Source: Wandonia sp964447015
Lineage (GTDB): Bacteria; Bacteroidota; Bacteroidia; Flavobacteriales_D; Crocinitomicaceae
Reading direction: 5' to 3'
NCBI GenBank assembly: GCA_964447015.1
Contig: CAYUQU010000039.1
Span: forward strand, 1-28,446
Length of the DNA: 28,446 bases
The translations under genes were made by a program, and so were the position numbers. This document shows, piece by piece, positions 6,238 to 13,212 of this stretch (its first letter is position 1; each line of letters starts with the position of its first letter). The notes under the pieces were generated by a model that had not been told where the DNA came from, did no database searches, and worked only from the letters and a program-made list of their open reading frames with translations.

Positions 6238-8730
6238 TTAAAAGTTATACTTCATTTCCCGTTCATCCATCAATGAGAAACTGATTTTGAACTCGCCTTT
6301 GGGTGGAGTGAAGTTGGTATCCGAAAAAACGCCATACATTCCTATGCGCAATCTTCGCTTGAATAACTTGAAGTCTCTTTCTAATCCAGCAAAAAACTCC
6401 CAATATTGATATTTGTGTTCGGGAACATACAAGTACCCTGCACCAATTACAGATTTGATTCGGGTTTTCTTCATAAACGGAATCTTGTTTAGGAGAGCTC
6501 CGTTAAAATGGTGCACGATATGTGTTTCTAAATAGAAATTGAGTGTGGGCAACGAAGTGTCAAGTCCTTGGTATGAATAGAGCGGGTTAGAAAACCAAAT
6601 TGGATCTGAACGACGGTGATATTTGTAATCCGGGTCACGAAGAATTTTAGCATTTAAGAATTTACCCGTTTTAGCATGATAATTTGTTGTTCCAAACGTT
6701 CCAATTTTAAACGATTGAATGATGCCCAAATCAATATAATCGTGATCTACATCACTTCCTAAAAATCCAGGAATACCTTTTTCATAACCTACGTAGAAAG
6801 TTGGCCATTTTGACCCAAGAATCACTTTTCGCTTAGGTTCTCTCATGAATTTTTGTCCTGGGGTATATTCTAATCGAGCTTTAAAAAGCAGTGCTTGGTA
6901 AGTTTGAAATACTGGAGGCGAAGTATTATTTATAGCACTGTCTAATATCGTAACAAATCGATAGTCTTCAATTGATCGCCTCTCATTAAACTCCAATTCA
7001 GTATTCAGGTACAAACCATTCAGCAACTCTGTGTAGAGCCCACCTTCCAACCTCGTTGTTTCGATAAAATTATCTCTTAAAAGGATTTGTGAAAATGCAT
7101 CCTGCTGTCGAATCAAATCAAAATCCTCTCTGAATCTAACAAAAACCGCAGACTGTTTAAAAGGGTCGTACAAAAACCTAATTCGAGCAGAACCTTTGAT
7201 ATCTCCATTCAAAATTCCAACTGAAAATTTAGAATATGTATCGATATACATCTCATTCTCCCATTTCTTAAAATAATCGAAGTTGGGAGAAATCCTCGGT
7301 CCCGCGATATAAATAGGCTCAATCATTCCAGCTAATGAAGAAAGTGACCACTGTGATTTTTTCGCTCGATTCCTGTGGTCGATTCCAAACCAAACAACTT
7401 TCCAGAAAGTGACACGATTAAATTCTTTGTCTACTGAATCTAAATATTCTTTTTTGTTTAAAATTGCGTGAATGCTATCTTGAACACGAATTAATTTCAG
7501 TTCTTCAGGAGTTAACTGTACTTTTCTATTTGATTCCCAAAAGGCGGAGTCTTTATCATACGCATCCTCTGTCGTAACAGCTACTTCATTGGAGAAATAC
7601 TTTTTGCTAAACTCTTTTCCGAAGCGGTAGTTATCGTATGAAACGGTTGTTGTTGCGTTAGATATATCTCGTTTGAAATTAACGCCATAATTCATCACCT
7701 GCTTATTCATCACACAAAGTGTGTCACCCCAATTGTCAAACGTTTGAGTAATTTCAAAGTAATCAAACTTGAGCAAATCCCCTTTTTCCATTCTAAATGA
7801 CAACTCTTTAACCATCCAAACAGAGTCTTGAATAATCAAATAACCAGAAAGTGTCGAAGTAGCCGAACTTCGTGCATCAATTTCAATTTTGTGGTACTTA
7901 ACTCCTTCTTCTACGTACTGTTTAACCAATTTATATTTATACGACAAGATTCCAGCCCAACTAATAGGTGAAGTCACAGGAGATTCATTTAAATCATCCA
8001 CAAAAAGGATATTGGAAAAGAAATTAAAATTCGATTTCGCCGTAGTAGTATAATACAGGCGATCATCTTTACCCCTTTTAGAATATGCTGTTCTGATTTC
8101 CTTTACTTTATTGGGCGGTTGAAAATGACGTTCCATTTCAATTTCAACAATATTGAGATTGTCAGACTCACTAAATTTCAGTTCCTTTTCCTTTTCTTCA
8201 CGTTCAAAAGGATCGGTAATTTTATCAAGTTCTTCCTGAATTTCATCTTTAGAACGCTTTTCACTAAGCACTCTTTTTTCAGACGCCTTCAAATATAAAT
8301 CAACCGAATAAGCGTATTGCTCAGGATTTATTGTATCCTTTCGAGCCATTACTTTCTTTATAATCTCATGACCGGGATTAGTTCGCTTGGTCACAATTTC
8401 CACTTCATTTAATTCTTTAGAAGAAGGTAAAAGGTGAAAGTCGAGAATGTTTTCTCCTTGATAAATGGTAACAAAACGTTCCATTGTCTCGAAACCAAGG
8501 TAAGTAACAACCACATCGTAAGAACCCACATCAAGATATAAAACATAAGCCCCTTTATTTGAAGAAACAGTTCGTAAATCAGGGCGGTTTTTTACAAAAA
8601 TTGTGGCGTAGGGAATTGGAATACCAAGTTCATCAGTTATGGTTCCTTTTAGAGATTGTGAAAACGAAAAGCTATTGCCAAAGAACAGCAATAAAATAAA
8701 TAGCACCCATTTGATTCTTTTTTTCACCAT
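6238..8730 (-). CDS. DUF5686 outer-membrane protein with N-terminal CarboxypepD_reg-like domain
   Basis: An 830-residue envelope protein. A signal peptide (about 1-25, ending FSFSQ) is followed by a carboxypeptidase-regulatory-like beta sandwich (about 27-113: LKGTITDELGIPIPYATIFVKN, SNKGAYVL, VVVTYLGFE), the domain also found at the N-terminus of TonB-dependent receptors. The rest matches the DUF5686 pattern, starting with IIKKVMARKDTINPEQY and continuing through many alternating beta strands to an aromatic C-terminus (KYNF), as expected for an outer-membrane barrel. The function of the family is unknown. It is the last gene of the minus-strand coaX-lptC operon, 37 bases after the small membrane gene; TTCCTTTG at 8753-8760 (minus) is a possible extra promoter of its own. 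No TonB plug motifs are seen, so it is not a SusC-type receptor. Confidence 0.88.
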   Translation of the reverse strand: MVKKRIKWVLFILLLFFGNSFSFSQSLKGTITDELGIPIPYATIFVKNRPDLRTVSSNKGAYVLYLDVGSYDVVVTYLGFETMERFVTIYQGENILDFHLLPSSKELNEVEIVTKRTNPGHEIIKKVMARKDTINPEQYAYSVDLYLKASEKRVLSEKRSKDEIQEELDKITDPFEREEKEKELKFSESDNLNIVEIEMERHFQPPNKVKEIRTAYSKRGKDDRLYYTTTAKSNFNFFSNILFVDDLNESPVTSPISWAGILSYKYKLVKQYVEEGVKYHKIEIDARSSATSTLSGYLIIQDSVWMVKELSFRMEKGDLLKFDYFEITQTFDNWGDTLCVMNKQVMNYGVNFKRDISNATTTVSYDNYRFGKEFSKKYFSNEVAVTTEDAYDKDSAFWESNRKVQLTPEELKLIRVQDSIHAILNKKEYLDSVDKEFNRVTFWKVVWFGIDHRNRAKKSQWSLSSLAGMIEPIYIAGPRISPNFDYFKKWENEMYIDTYSKFSVGILNGDIKGSARIRFLYDPFKQSAVFVRFREDFDLIRQQDAFSQILLRDNFIETTRLEGGLYTELLNGLYLNTELEFNERRSIEDYRFVTILDSAINNTSPPVFQTYQALLFKARLEYTPGQKFMREPKRKVILGSKWPTFYVGYEKGIPGFLGSDVDHDYIDLGIIQSFKIGTFGTTNYHAKTGKFLNAKILRDPDYKYHRRSDPIWFSNPLYSYQGLDTSLPTLNFYLETHIVHHFNGALLNKIPFMKKTRIKSVIGAGYLYVPEHKYQYWEFFAGLERDFKLFKRRLRIGMYGVFSDTNFTPPKGEFKISFSLMDEREMKYNF

Positions 8731-8767
8731 ATATATTGCTAAGGGAACGAATCAAAGGAAAATATGT

Positions 8768-8992
8768 TTAATTTTCTTTGTTTTTTTGTTCTTCTAAAAA
8801 TTTGATATGCTTTTCCATTCTCTTGCGCATTACTCTTCGCATTAACCACGCGAAAAAAGCAAGTACAGGGAAAACATAGTAAGGATACCATCTATCAAAG
8901 CCTTCTTTAAACCCAAGTACTGTAATAAACAACAACATGGCTATTCCTGCAAACAGCCAAAATTTCTCCATTATACTATTATACGTTTTCAT
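8768..8992 (-). CDS. Small two-helix inner-membrane protein
   Basis: A 74-residue protein with two hydrophobic helices (about 10-27 and 37-50) separated by a short loop (GFDRWYPYY), then a very basic segment (MRRVMRKRMEKHIK) and a charged tail. The positive-inside rule places the C-terminus in the cytoplasm. No known family is recognised. It starts 2 bases after the lptC stop, so it is certainly in that operon; a role next to the LPS export machinery is a guess from position only. Confidence 0.75.
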   Translation of the reverse strand: MKTYNSIMEKFWLFAGIAMLLFITVLGFKEGFDRWYPYYVFPVLAFFAWLMRRVMRKRMEKHIKFLEEQKNKEN

Positions 8993-8994
8993 AT

Positions 8995-9549
8995 CTAATC
9001 ATTAATATATTTCTCACCCGTAGGTTTGATTATTGTAAATTTCTCAAAAGACTGATCCGCTACGATACCCTTTCCCCAAAGAATAGCATCTGCTGTTTTA
9101 ACTACTACAGCTTTATTGCTAAATACACTATCATTTCGCCAGTATAATTCTTCCGTTTCCAATTGTTGCTGTTTGGCAATATTCTTCAAAACTACGCTAT
9201 CTCTAACAAACATCCTATCATTTTCGGCTTCTCTTTCTCCGTAATAAGCTGTAAGTACCGCCTCTACTTCGTTGGTTTCTTTATTGTAGAAAGTAATCTC
9301 CAATCCATCTTTAATCACCGTACGTGGTGAAGGCAATCTGTATGATTCAACTATTGTGCCGCGCAACTCAAATGTAACAGCACCACTATCTGTAGAAACC
9401 ATATGCAAATCTGTAGAAACCTCGTCTGGAATATTCTCGAATTGAGTTACTTGTTGGATTTTATCTAGATCATTCGCACAAGAAACAAGAATTCCCATAA
9501 GCAATATGCTTACAGGAATTCTGTTTATATATTTGCGATTATATTTCAA
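8995..9549 (-). CDS. lptC: LPS export protein LptC, lipoprotein type
   Basis: Periplasmic bridge component of lipopolysaccharide export (LptBFG to LptA). The 184 residues begin with a signal sequence and lipobox GILVSC (Cys24), a Bacteroidota trait; the E. coli protein is instead held by a transmembrane helix. Repeating beta strands with the features of LptC/OstA domains follow: ITFYNKETNEVEAVLTAYYG, TEELYWRNDSVFSNKAVVVKTAD, and the ending GKGIVADQSFEKFTIIKPTGE. The start codon is TTG (9549): the only internal Met upstream of the lipobox would leave just six residues before the Cys, too short for a signal. The start lies 3 bases after the TPR gene's stop, so the two are co-transcribed. Confidence 0.87.
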   Translation of the reverse strand: MKYNRKYINRIPVSILLMGILVSCANDLDKIQQVTQFENIPDEVSTDLHMVSTDSGAVTFELRGTIVESYRLPSPRTVIKDGLEITFYNKETNEVEAVLTAYYGEREAENDRMFVRDSVVLKNIAKQQQLETEELYWRNDSVFSNKAVVVKTADAILWGKGIVADQSFEKFTIIKPTGEKYIND

Positions 9550-9552
9550 TCT

Positions 9553-10803
9553 CTAATTATAGCCAATCATTTTAACTGAAACACCCCAACAGCTAAGTGT
9601 AATTGAATCACCTTGAGTTTTATTTTCATCAAAAATCATATTGTTAGTTGGTGCATTTGCTTTGTAAGAAGATGAATTTAACCCACCGCGCTCAGCTAAC
9701 TCAACTGCATACCAGTAATTCGCTTTTCTCTCAAAACTTGTGTCTCCACAGTTATTAGCAGATGCAGCTACACTTTTCGCAGCAATATCCAAGGCTTTGC
9801 TTCTAAACTCCCCACCTACATTAATGGCAGTATTGTGAGCAGATTTATAGTTTCCTTGAGTATAATATCCATAAGCTATCAAGTAACTGAGTTCATCACT
9901 TCTTTCACCCTTATCCATATCTTTTGCTTGCTTAAAAGCATCCATAGACTCACCATATCTTTTTTGAGCGAGCATATATTTACCTTTCGCAATCATTGCA
10001 TCAACAGTTGGATCTAAACTAATCAATGTGTCCAATAACATTTCGTACTGCTTACTGTTTACACAATCTTTTTTCTCAAGAATCGACATGTAATTTTTTA
10101 CAGCCTCTTTCTTTGATTCTGCATCAGCTGGTAACATATTTAGCACGTCTGCAATTACAGGAAGAACATCGTCACAAGACTTCGCTACACGGTCAAAAAT
10201 TCCGGTGATATATTCTTGTATGCGTTCATTCCCTTCATTTAAAGAAAGTAATCTAGACAAGTTCAAATACTCATCCACAATTCTTTTACTGTAAACCTTT
10301 TTCATTTTTTCATCCTTCTCACCATACTGTAGAATATACAGGTTATAGTAATAAGTTGAAATTAAAGACGGGTTTGCTTTATCTTGAAGTCCATCAATTG
10401 CATATTTGAAAAGCTCATCAATTTTTTTGTACTCAACACTTTTGATGCTTGTCAAATAATACGCATGCCATATTGCCCACTCTGGTCGTTTGCCAATGTT
10501 TTTCTCGAAGCGTTCAAAAACACCTAAAAGAGTGTCTGTGTACAACTTCTTTGCATTTGCATCTTCTGTTGTAGATATCAACTGCTCGTAACCATATTTA
10601 AGGTTGATATAGATATTTGAGTCTATTGGACAAAGAGATTCTGCCTTAGTATAATAAGCTACAGCTTCTTGAAAGTTTTTGTTAGACATCGCGTCACCAC
10701 CGATAACACGTGCTTCTTTACACTCTTTACTCATTTCATCTTGAGCAACAACTGGCAATCCAAAAGCCAACATCAATCCTAGTATGTACTTACCTATTTT
10801 CAT
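9553..10803 (-). CDS. Exported TPR-repeat protein
   Basis: 416 residues with a signal peptide (1-20, ending PVVAQ) and helical tetratricopeptide-like repeats: GGDAMSNKNFQEAVAYYTKAESLCPIDSNIYINLKYGYEQL (about 34-75) and, further on, AMIAKGKYMLAQKRYGESMDAFKQAKDMD and LIAYGYYTQGNYKSAHNTAI. It is probably a periplasmic protein-protein interaction scaffold. It lies between an outer-membrane barrel gene and lptC in the same operon (12 bases after the former, 3 before the latter). To my knowledge this order recurs in Flavobacteria, which suggests an envelope assembly role, but no direct function is known. The C-terminal 60 residues (NANYWYAVELAERGG onward) are not repeats. Confidence 0.82.
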   Translation of the reverse strand: MKIGKYILGLMLAFGLPVVAQDEMSKECKEARVIGGDAMSNKNFQEAVAYYTKAESLCPIDSNIYINLKYGYEQLISTTEDANAKKLYTDTLLGVFERFEKNIGKRPEWAIWHAYYLTSIKSVEYKKIDELFKYAIDGLQDKANPSLISTYYYNLYILQYGEKDEKMKKVYSKRIVDEYLNLSRLLSLNEGNERIQEYITGIFDRVAKSCDDVLPVIADVLNMLPADAESKKEAVKNYMSILEKKDCVNSKQYEMLLDTLISLDPTVDAMIAKGKYMLAQKRYGESMDAFKQAKDMDKGERSDELSYLIAYGYYTQGNYKSAHNTAINVGGEFRSKALDIAAKSVAASANNCGDTSFERKANYWYAVELAERGGLNSSSYKANAPTNNMIFDENKTQGDSITLSCWGVSVKMIGYN

Positions 10804-10815
10804 TTTTGTTTTTAT

Positions 10816-12171
10816 TTAATCGTACTTAAACTTTCTAAACCATCGGTCATTAAATCCGGGAGATAATATTATCCCGAAATGAATACCTACATATTGTTCC
10901 TTAATCGACTGCGGTCCTACTTCACCTTGTTGTCCTAATTTCACTCCAATGTTAAGTGAAGACAATGATCGATTAAATGGTATCGGGAATCCTAGACCAA
11001 AAGTTATGCCAAAGTCTTTAATATCCTGGTTTATGCTTGGTAATTGTGCATAATTAAATCCAGCTCGATATGTCATTTTCGAAAAGTAACTGATATTGGG
11101 AGCCTTATCATTAAATTTATAGTGCGGAGTATATTCTAATCCTAATCGAACAAATAGTGCATCTGACAATGATGTAGAATCAGTCAAACCTGGAACGTCC
11201 TTCTTGTAATTACTCCAGGCCATATGTTCTATATCCCCCATAAATCTCAATCGAAACAAATTCGTATTTGTAGCCAATGAATCCATTCTTGCTCTAAACT
11301 CATAATTCACCCCAAAACCAATGCGTTGCGGCATAGTTACTGTACCAGTTTGTATCCCTGTCGTGAAAATAGTGTCTTGATTAGCTGTACTTACACCATA
11401 TTCTCCAGTAAAGCGGATTAAAGATTCAGAGTTTTTTGTTGTCCAGTTGTTCTGTGGTTGATAAACCGCGCCAAACGCAATTGAGCTTCGCTTGTTAATT
11501 TCACGTTGATAAGACAATCCTGCTCGCAAGTTCAATGTATTTACCTTATCGTTAATATGATAGACACTATTGAAGTAACTAGAAGAAGTAGTAAACTCAG
11601 TAACACGACTATTTGTTGTATTGCCAAAATTGTATCCCCCTTCAAGACCGAGAGATAAATAAGTTTTGTCATTCTTAATTATAGCTGACGAAAACGCTAA
11701 ATAAACCTGTTGCACGCCACCAGAACCAATATAAGAGTGTCGTATTGAGTCGCCTTCTATCTCTTGATATGTTTTAAAATCGTATCCTCTACTTACAATC
11801 GGTTTAATTCCGGCTGCAACTGCAAATCTATGTGCGAAAGGAATTGTGATTTGTATTGATTTAAGATAAAAAAATCGAGCAGAAGATTTTTCAACGGAAG
11901 ATTCAAAATTAGACAAGCGTCCCGCAATATCAAAAGAAAATATTGGTTGCCCCTTCGCCAAAAAAGAAAGAGTAGCTGGGTTGTACTCGTTTGCGTAAAG
12001 TGAATCATTAAAAGCAATTCTAGAACCTCCTCTTCCTAAGGAAATGCCATCCTGAGGCTCTTCCCAAAGACCGAGGCCAGAAACTGAATATGGTGAATTT
12101 GTTGTAACCTGTGACAATCCAACAAAACTGAAGCTAAATAACGCACCAAATACTACTAAATATTTAAACAT
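10816..12171 (-). CDS. Outer-membrane beta-barrel protein (FadL/OmpP1-like)
   Basis: 451 residues with a signal peptide (1-21, ending FVGLSQ) followed by the segment TNSPYSVSGLGLWEEP and GISLGRGGSRIAFNDSLYANEYNPATLSFL, which matches the N-terminus of a widespread Bacteroidota family of FadL-like outer-membrane proteins. The rest alternates aromatic and small residues in amphipathic strands (AVAAGIKPIVSRGYDF, YLSLGLEGGYNFGN, LNLRAGLSYQREI, AFGAVYQPQNNW), as expected for a barrel. Substrate is unknown. The ATG at 12171 overlaps the end of coaX by 8 bases, so translation is probably coupled. It is the second gene of the coaX-lptC operon. Confidence 0.84.
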   Translation of the reverse strand: MFKYLVVFGALFSFSFVGLSQVTTNSPYSVSGLGLWEEPQDGISLGRGGSRIAFNDSLYANEYNPATLSFLAKGQPIFSFDIAGRLSNFESSVEKSSARFFYLKSIQITIPFAHRFAVAAGIKPIVSRGYDFKTYQEIEGDSIRHSYIGSGGVQQVYLAFSSAIIKNDKTYLSLGLEGGYNFGNTTNSRVTEFTTSSSYFNSVYHINDKVNTLNLRAGLSYQREINKRSSIAFGAVYQPQNNWTTKNSESLIRFTGEYGVSTANQDTIFTTGIQTGTVTMPQRIGFGVNYEFRARMDSLATNTNLFRLRFMGDIEHMAWSNYKKDVPGLTDSTSLSDALFVRLGLEYTPHYKFNDKAPNISYFSKMTYRAGFNYAQLPSINQDIKDFGITFGLGFPIPFNRSLSSLNIGVKLGQQGEVGPQSIKEQYVGIHFGIILSPGFNDRWFRKFKYD

Positions 12172-12877
12172 TCTTGTCTAGAATTAATTTTAAACCCAGC
12201 AAAGTGAGATTTTCGTGCGCAAAGATGGGATTTTTTAGTTCGAAATCAAAGTATTTCAAGTCTCCACCCGTCATAAAAATCCTTAAATCCTTTTCTTGGC
12301 TTTGATAACGCTGAATTGTAGCAAAAATTTCATTCTCCATACCAATTAATGCTCCTGAAACCATAGATTCATCTGTAGTCTTACCAATTAGTTTTTTTTC
12401 TGACCATGTATCAATCAAAGGTAAATTCGCTGTGAATTCATGCATAGCCTTAAACCGCATTCTTAATCCAGGTGAAATACTTCCTCCTTGATAAGTTCCA
12501 AACGCATCAACAAAATCAAATTTTAGACAAGTTCCTGCATCTACTGCCAATGCTGGTGATGCTGGTGATAAATGTGCGATAGCTACAGCATTGGCTAATC
12601 TATCCATCCCAAGCGTCTGAGGTGTTTTATACTTATTTCCAATTGGGACAATCAATGAATTAGATGCGACAATAGCTGAATCTAGCATATCAAGAACTTT
12701 TTGTGTAGTGCTTTTATCGGAAACGGATGCTACAATGGCATTTGAGTATGCTCTCGCAGACAATGCATTCTCCAGATTTTCAATTCCAACCCCCTTAAAC
12801 ACAACAGAGTCGCCTTCAAAAAAAGCAAATTTAAGTTGCGTGTTTCCAATATCTACCACAAGTTTTTCTTGGCTCAT
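12164..12877 (-). CDS. coaX: Type III pantothenate kinase
   Basis: First step of coenzyme A synthesis: ATP-dependent phosphorylation of pantothenate in the cytoplasm. The 237 residues carry the acetate-kinase-fold signatures of CoaX: DIGNT (9-13), TLGMDR (88-93), DAGTC (113-117) and GGSISPGLRMR (131-141). Type III enzymes usually need a monovalent cation and are not feedback-inhibited by CoA (family knowledge). It is the first gene of the envelope operon; the downstream genes are unrelated in function, so the linkage is probably one of shared transcription. The ATG at 12877 is the only usable start before the first strand, and the -7 box ends 4 bases before it. Confidence 0.95.
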   Translation of the reverse strand: MSQEKLVVDIGNTQLKFAFFEGDSVVFKGVGIENLENALSARAYSNAIVASVSDKSTTQKVLDMLDSAIVASNSLIVPIGNKYKTPQTLGMDRLANAVAIAHLSPASPALAVDAGTCLKFDFVDAFGTYQGGSISPGLRMRFKAMHEFTANLPLIDTWSEKKLIGKTTDESMVSGALIGMENEIFATIQRYQSQEKDLRIFMTGGDLKYFDFELKNPIFAHENLTLLGLKLILDKNV

Positions 12878-12881
12878 GGCT

Positions 12882-12889
12882 CAAAGATA
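12882..12889 (-). promoter_or_regulatory. -7 box of the coaX-lptC operon
   Basis: On the minus strand this is TATCTTTG, an exact TAnnTTTG match, 4 bases before the coaX ATG. With a normal start distance the transcript would begin at or next to the start codon (leaderless). The nearest upstream TTG is only 13 bases away, shorter than usual, so the -33 element is weak. Confidence 0.5.
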
Positions 12890-12923
12890 AGCGAAGTTTT
12901 TTCAAAAAAAAGATTCTAATACC

Positions 12924-12952
12924 TTGGAGAAATGAATTTATTTATATCTTTG
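12924..12952 (+). promoter_or_regulatory. Promoter of tRNA-Phe (-33 TTG, -7 TATCTTTG)
   Basis: TTG at 12924-12926, an 18-base spacer, then TATCTTTG at 12945-12952, an exact -7 match. The tRNA begins 17 bases later, which leaves room for a short 5' leader. It is the best-formed promoter in the window along with that of the Na/Pi cotransporter. Confidence 0.72.
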
Positions 12953-12969
12953 CCCCCACCAAACAGGTT

Positions 12970-13042
12970 GGTGATGTAGCTCAGTTGGTAGAGCAAAGGA
13001 CTGAAAATCCTTGTGTCGGCGGTTCGATTCCGTCCATCACCA
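12970..13042 (+). tRNA. tRNA-Phe (anticodon GAA)
   Basis: A 73-base cloverleaf read by eye. The acceptor stem GGTGATG pairs with CATCACC; D-arm GCTC/GAGC; anticodon stem AAGGA/TCCTT around loop CTGAAAA, anticodon GAA at 13003-13005; variable loop of 5; T-stem GGCGG/CCGTC with loop TTCGATT. The discriminator base is A at 13042. The next bases are CAG, so the 3' CCA is not encoded and must be added by the CCA-adding enzyme. A single tRNA unit between its own promoter and a hairpin terminator. Confidence 0.96.
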
Positions 13043-13050
13043 CAGAACGA

Positions 13051-13083
13051 AATCCTTGATAGCATTGCTGTTGAGGATTTTTT
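13051..13083 (+). terminator. Rho-independent terminator after tRNA-Phe
   Basis: AATCCT (13051-13056) pairs with AGGATT (13074-13079); the inner part continues through wobble pairs to AGC/GCT with a 3-base loop. A run of six T (13078-13083) follows. Confidence 0.75.
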
Positions 13084-13163
13084 CGTTTTTGGTAGTTTTT
13101 AGCGGAGTGGACTTGGGATGGATTTGGAGTGGACTTTTTGATGTTTTTAAATGGGATTAAGAC

Positions 13164-13187
13164 AAAAAAAGGAGCGTCTCCGCTCCT
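13164..13187 (-). terminator. Rho-independent terminator of the FG-GAP/cytochrome operon
   Basis: On the minus strand AGGAGCG, loop GAGA, CGCTCCT, then seven T. It lies 26 bases after the stop of the FG-GAP gene and faces the tRNA terminator, so the two units converge and are both closed. Confidence 0.9.
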
Positions 13188-13212
13188 CTTCAAAATCTAT
13201 CAAATACTATCC

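Noticed and set aside
12981..13193. Open frame of 70 codons on the minus strand overlapping the tRNA gene
   Set aside because: It is antisense to a clear tRNA-Phe and reads through two terminators; this type of tRNA shadow is a common false call.
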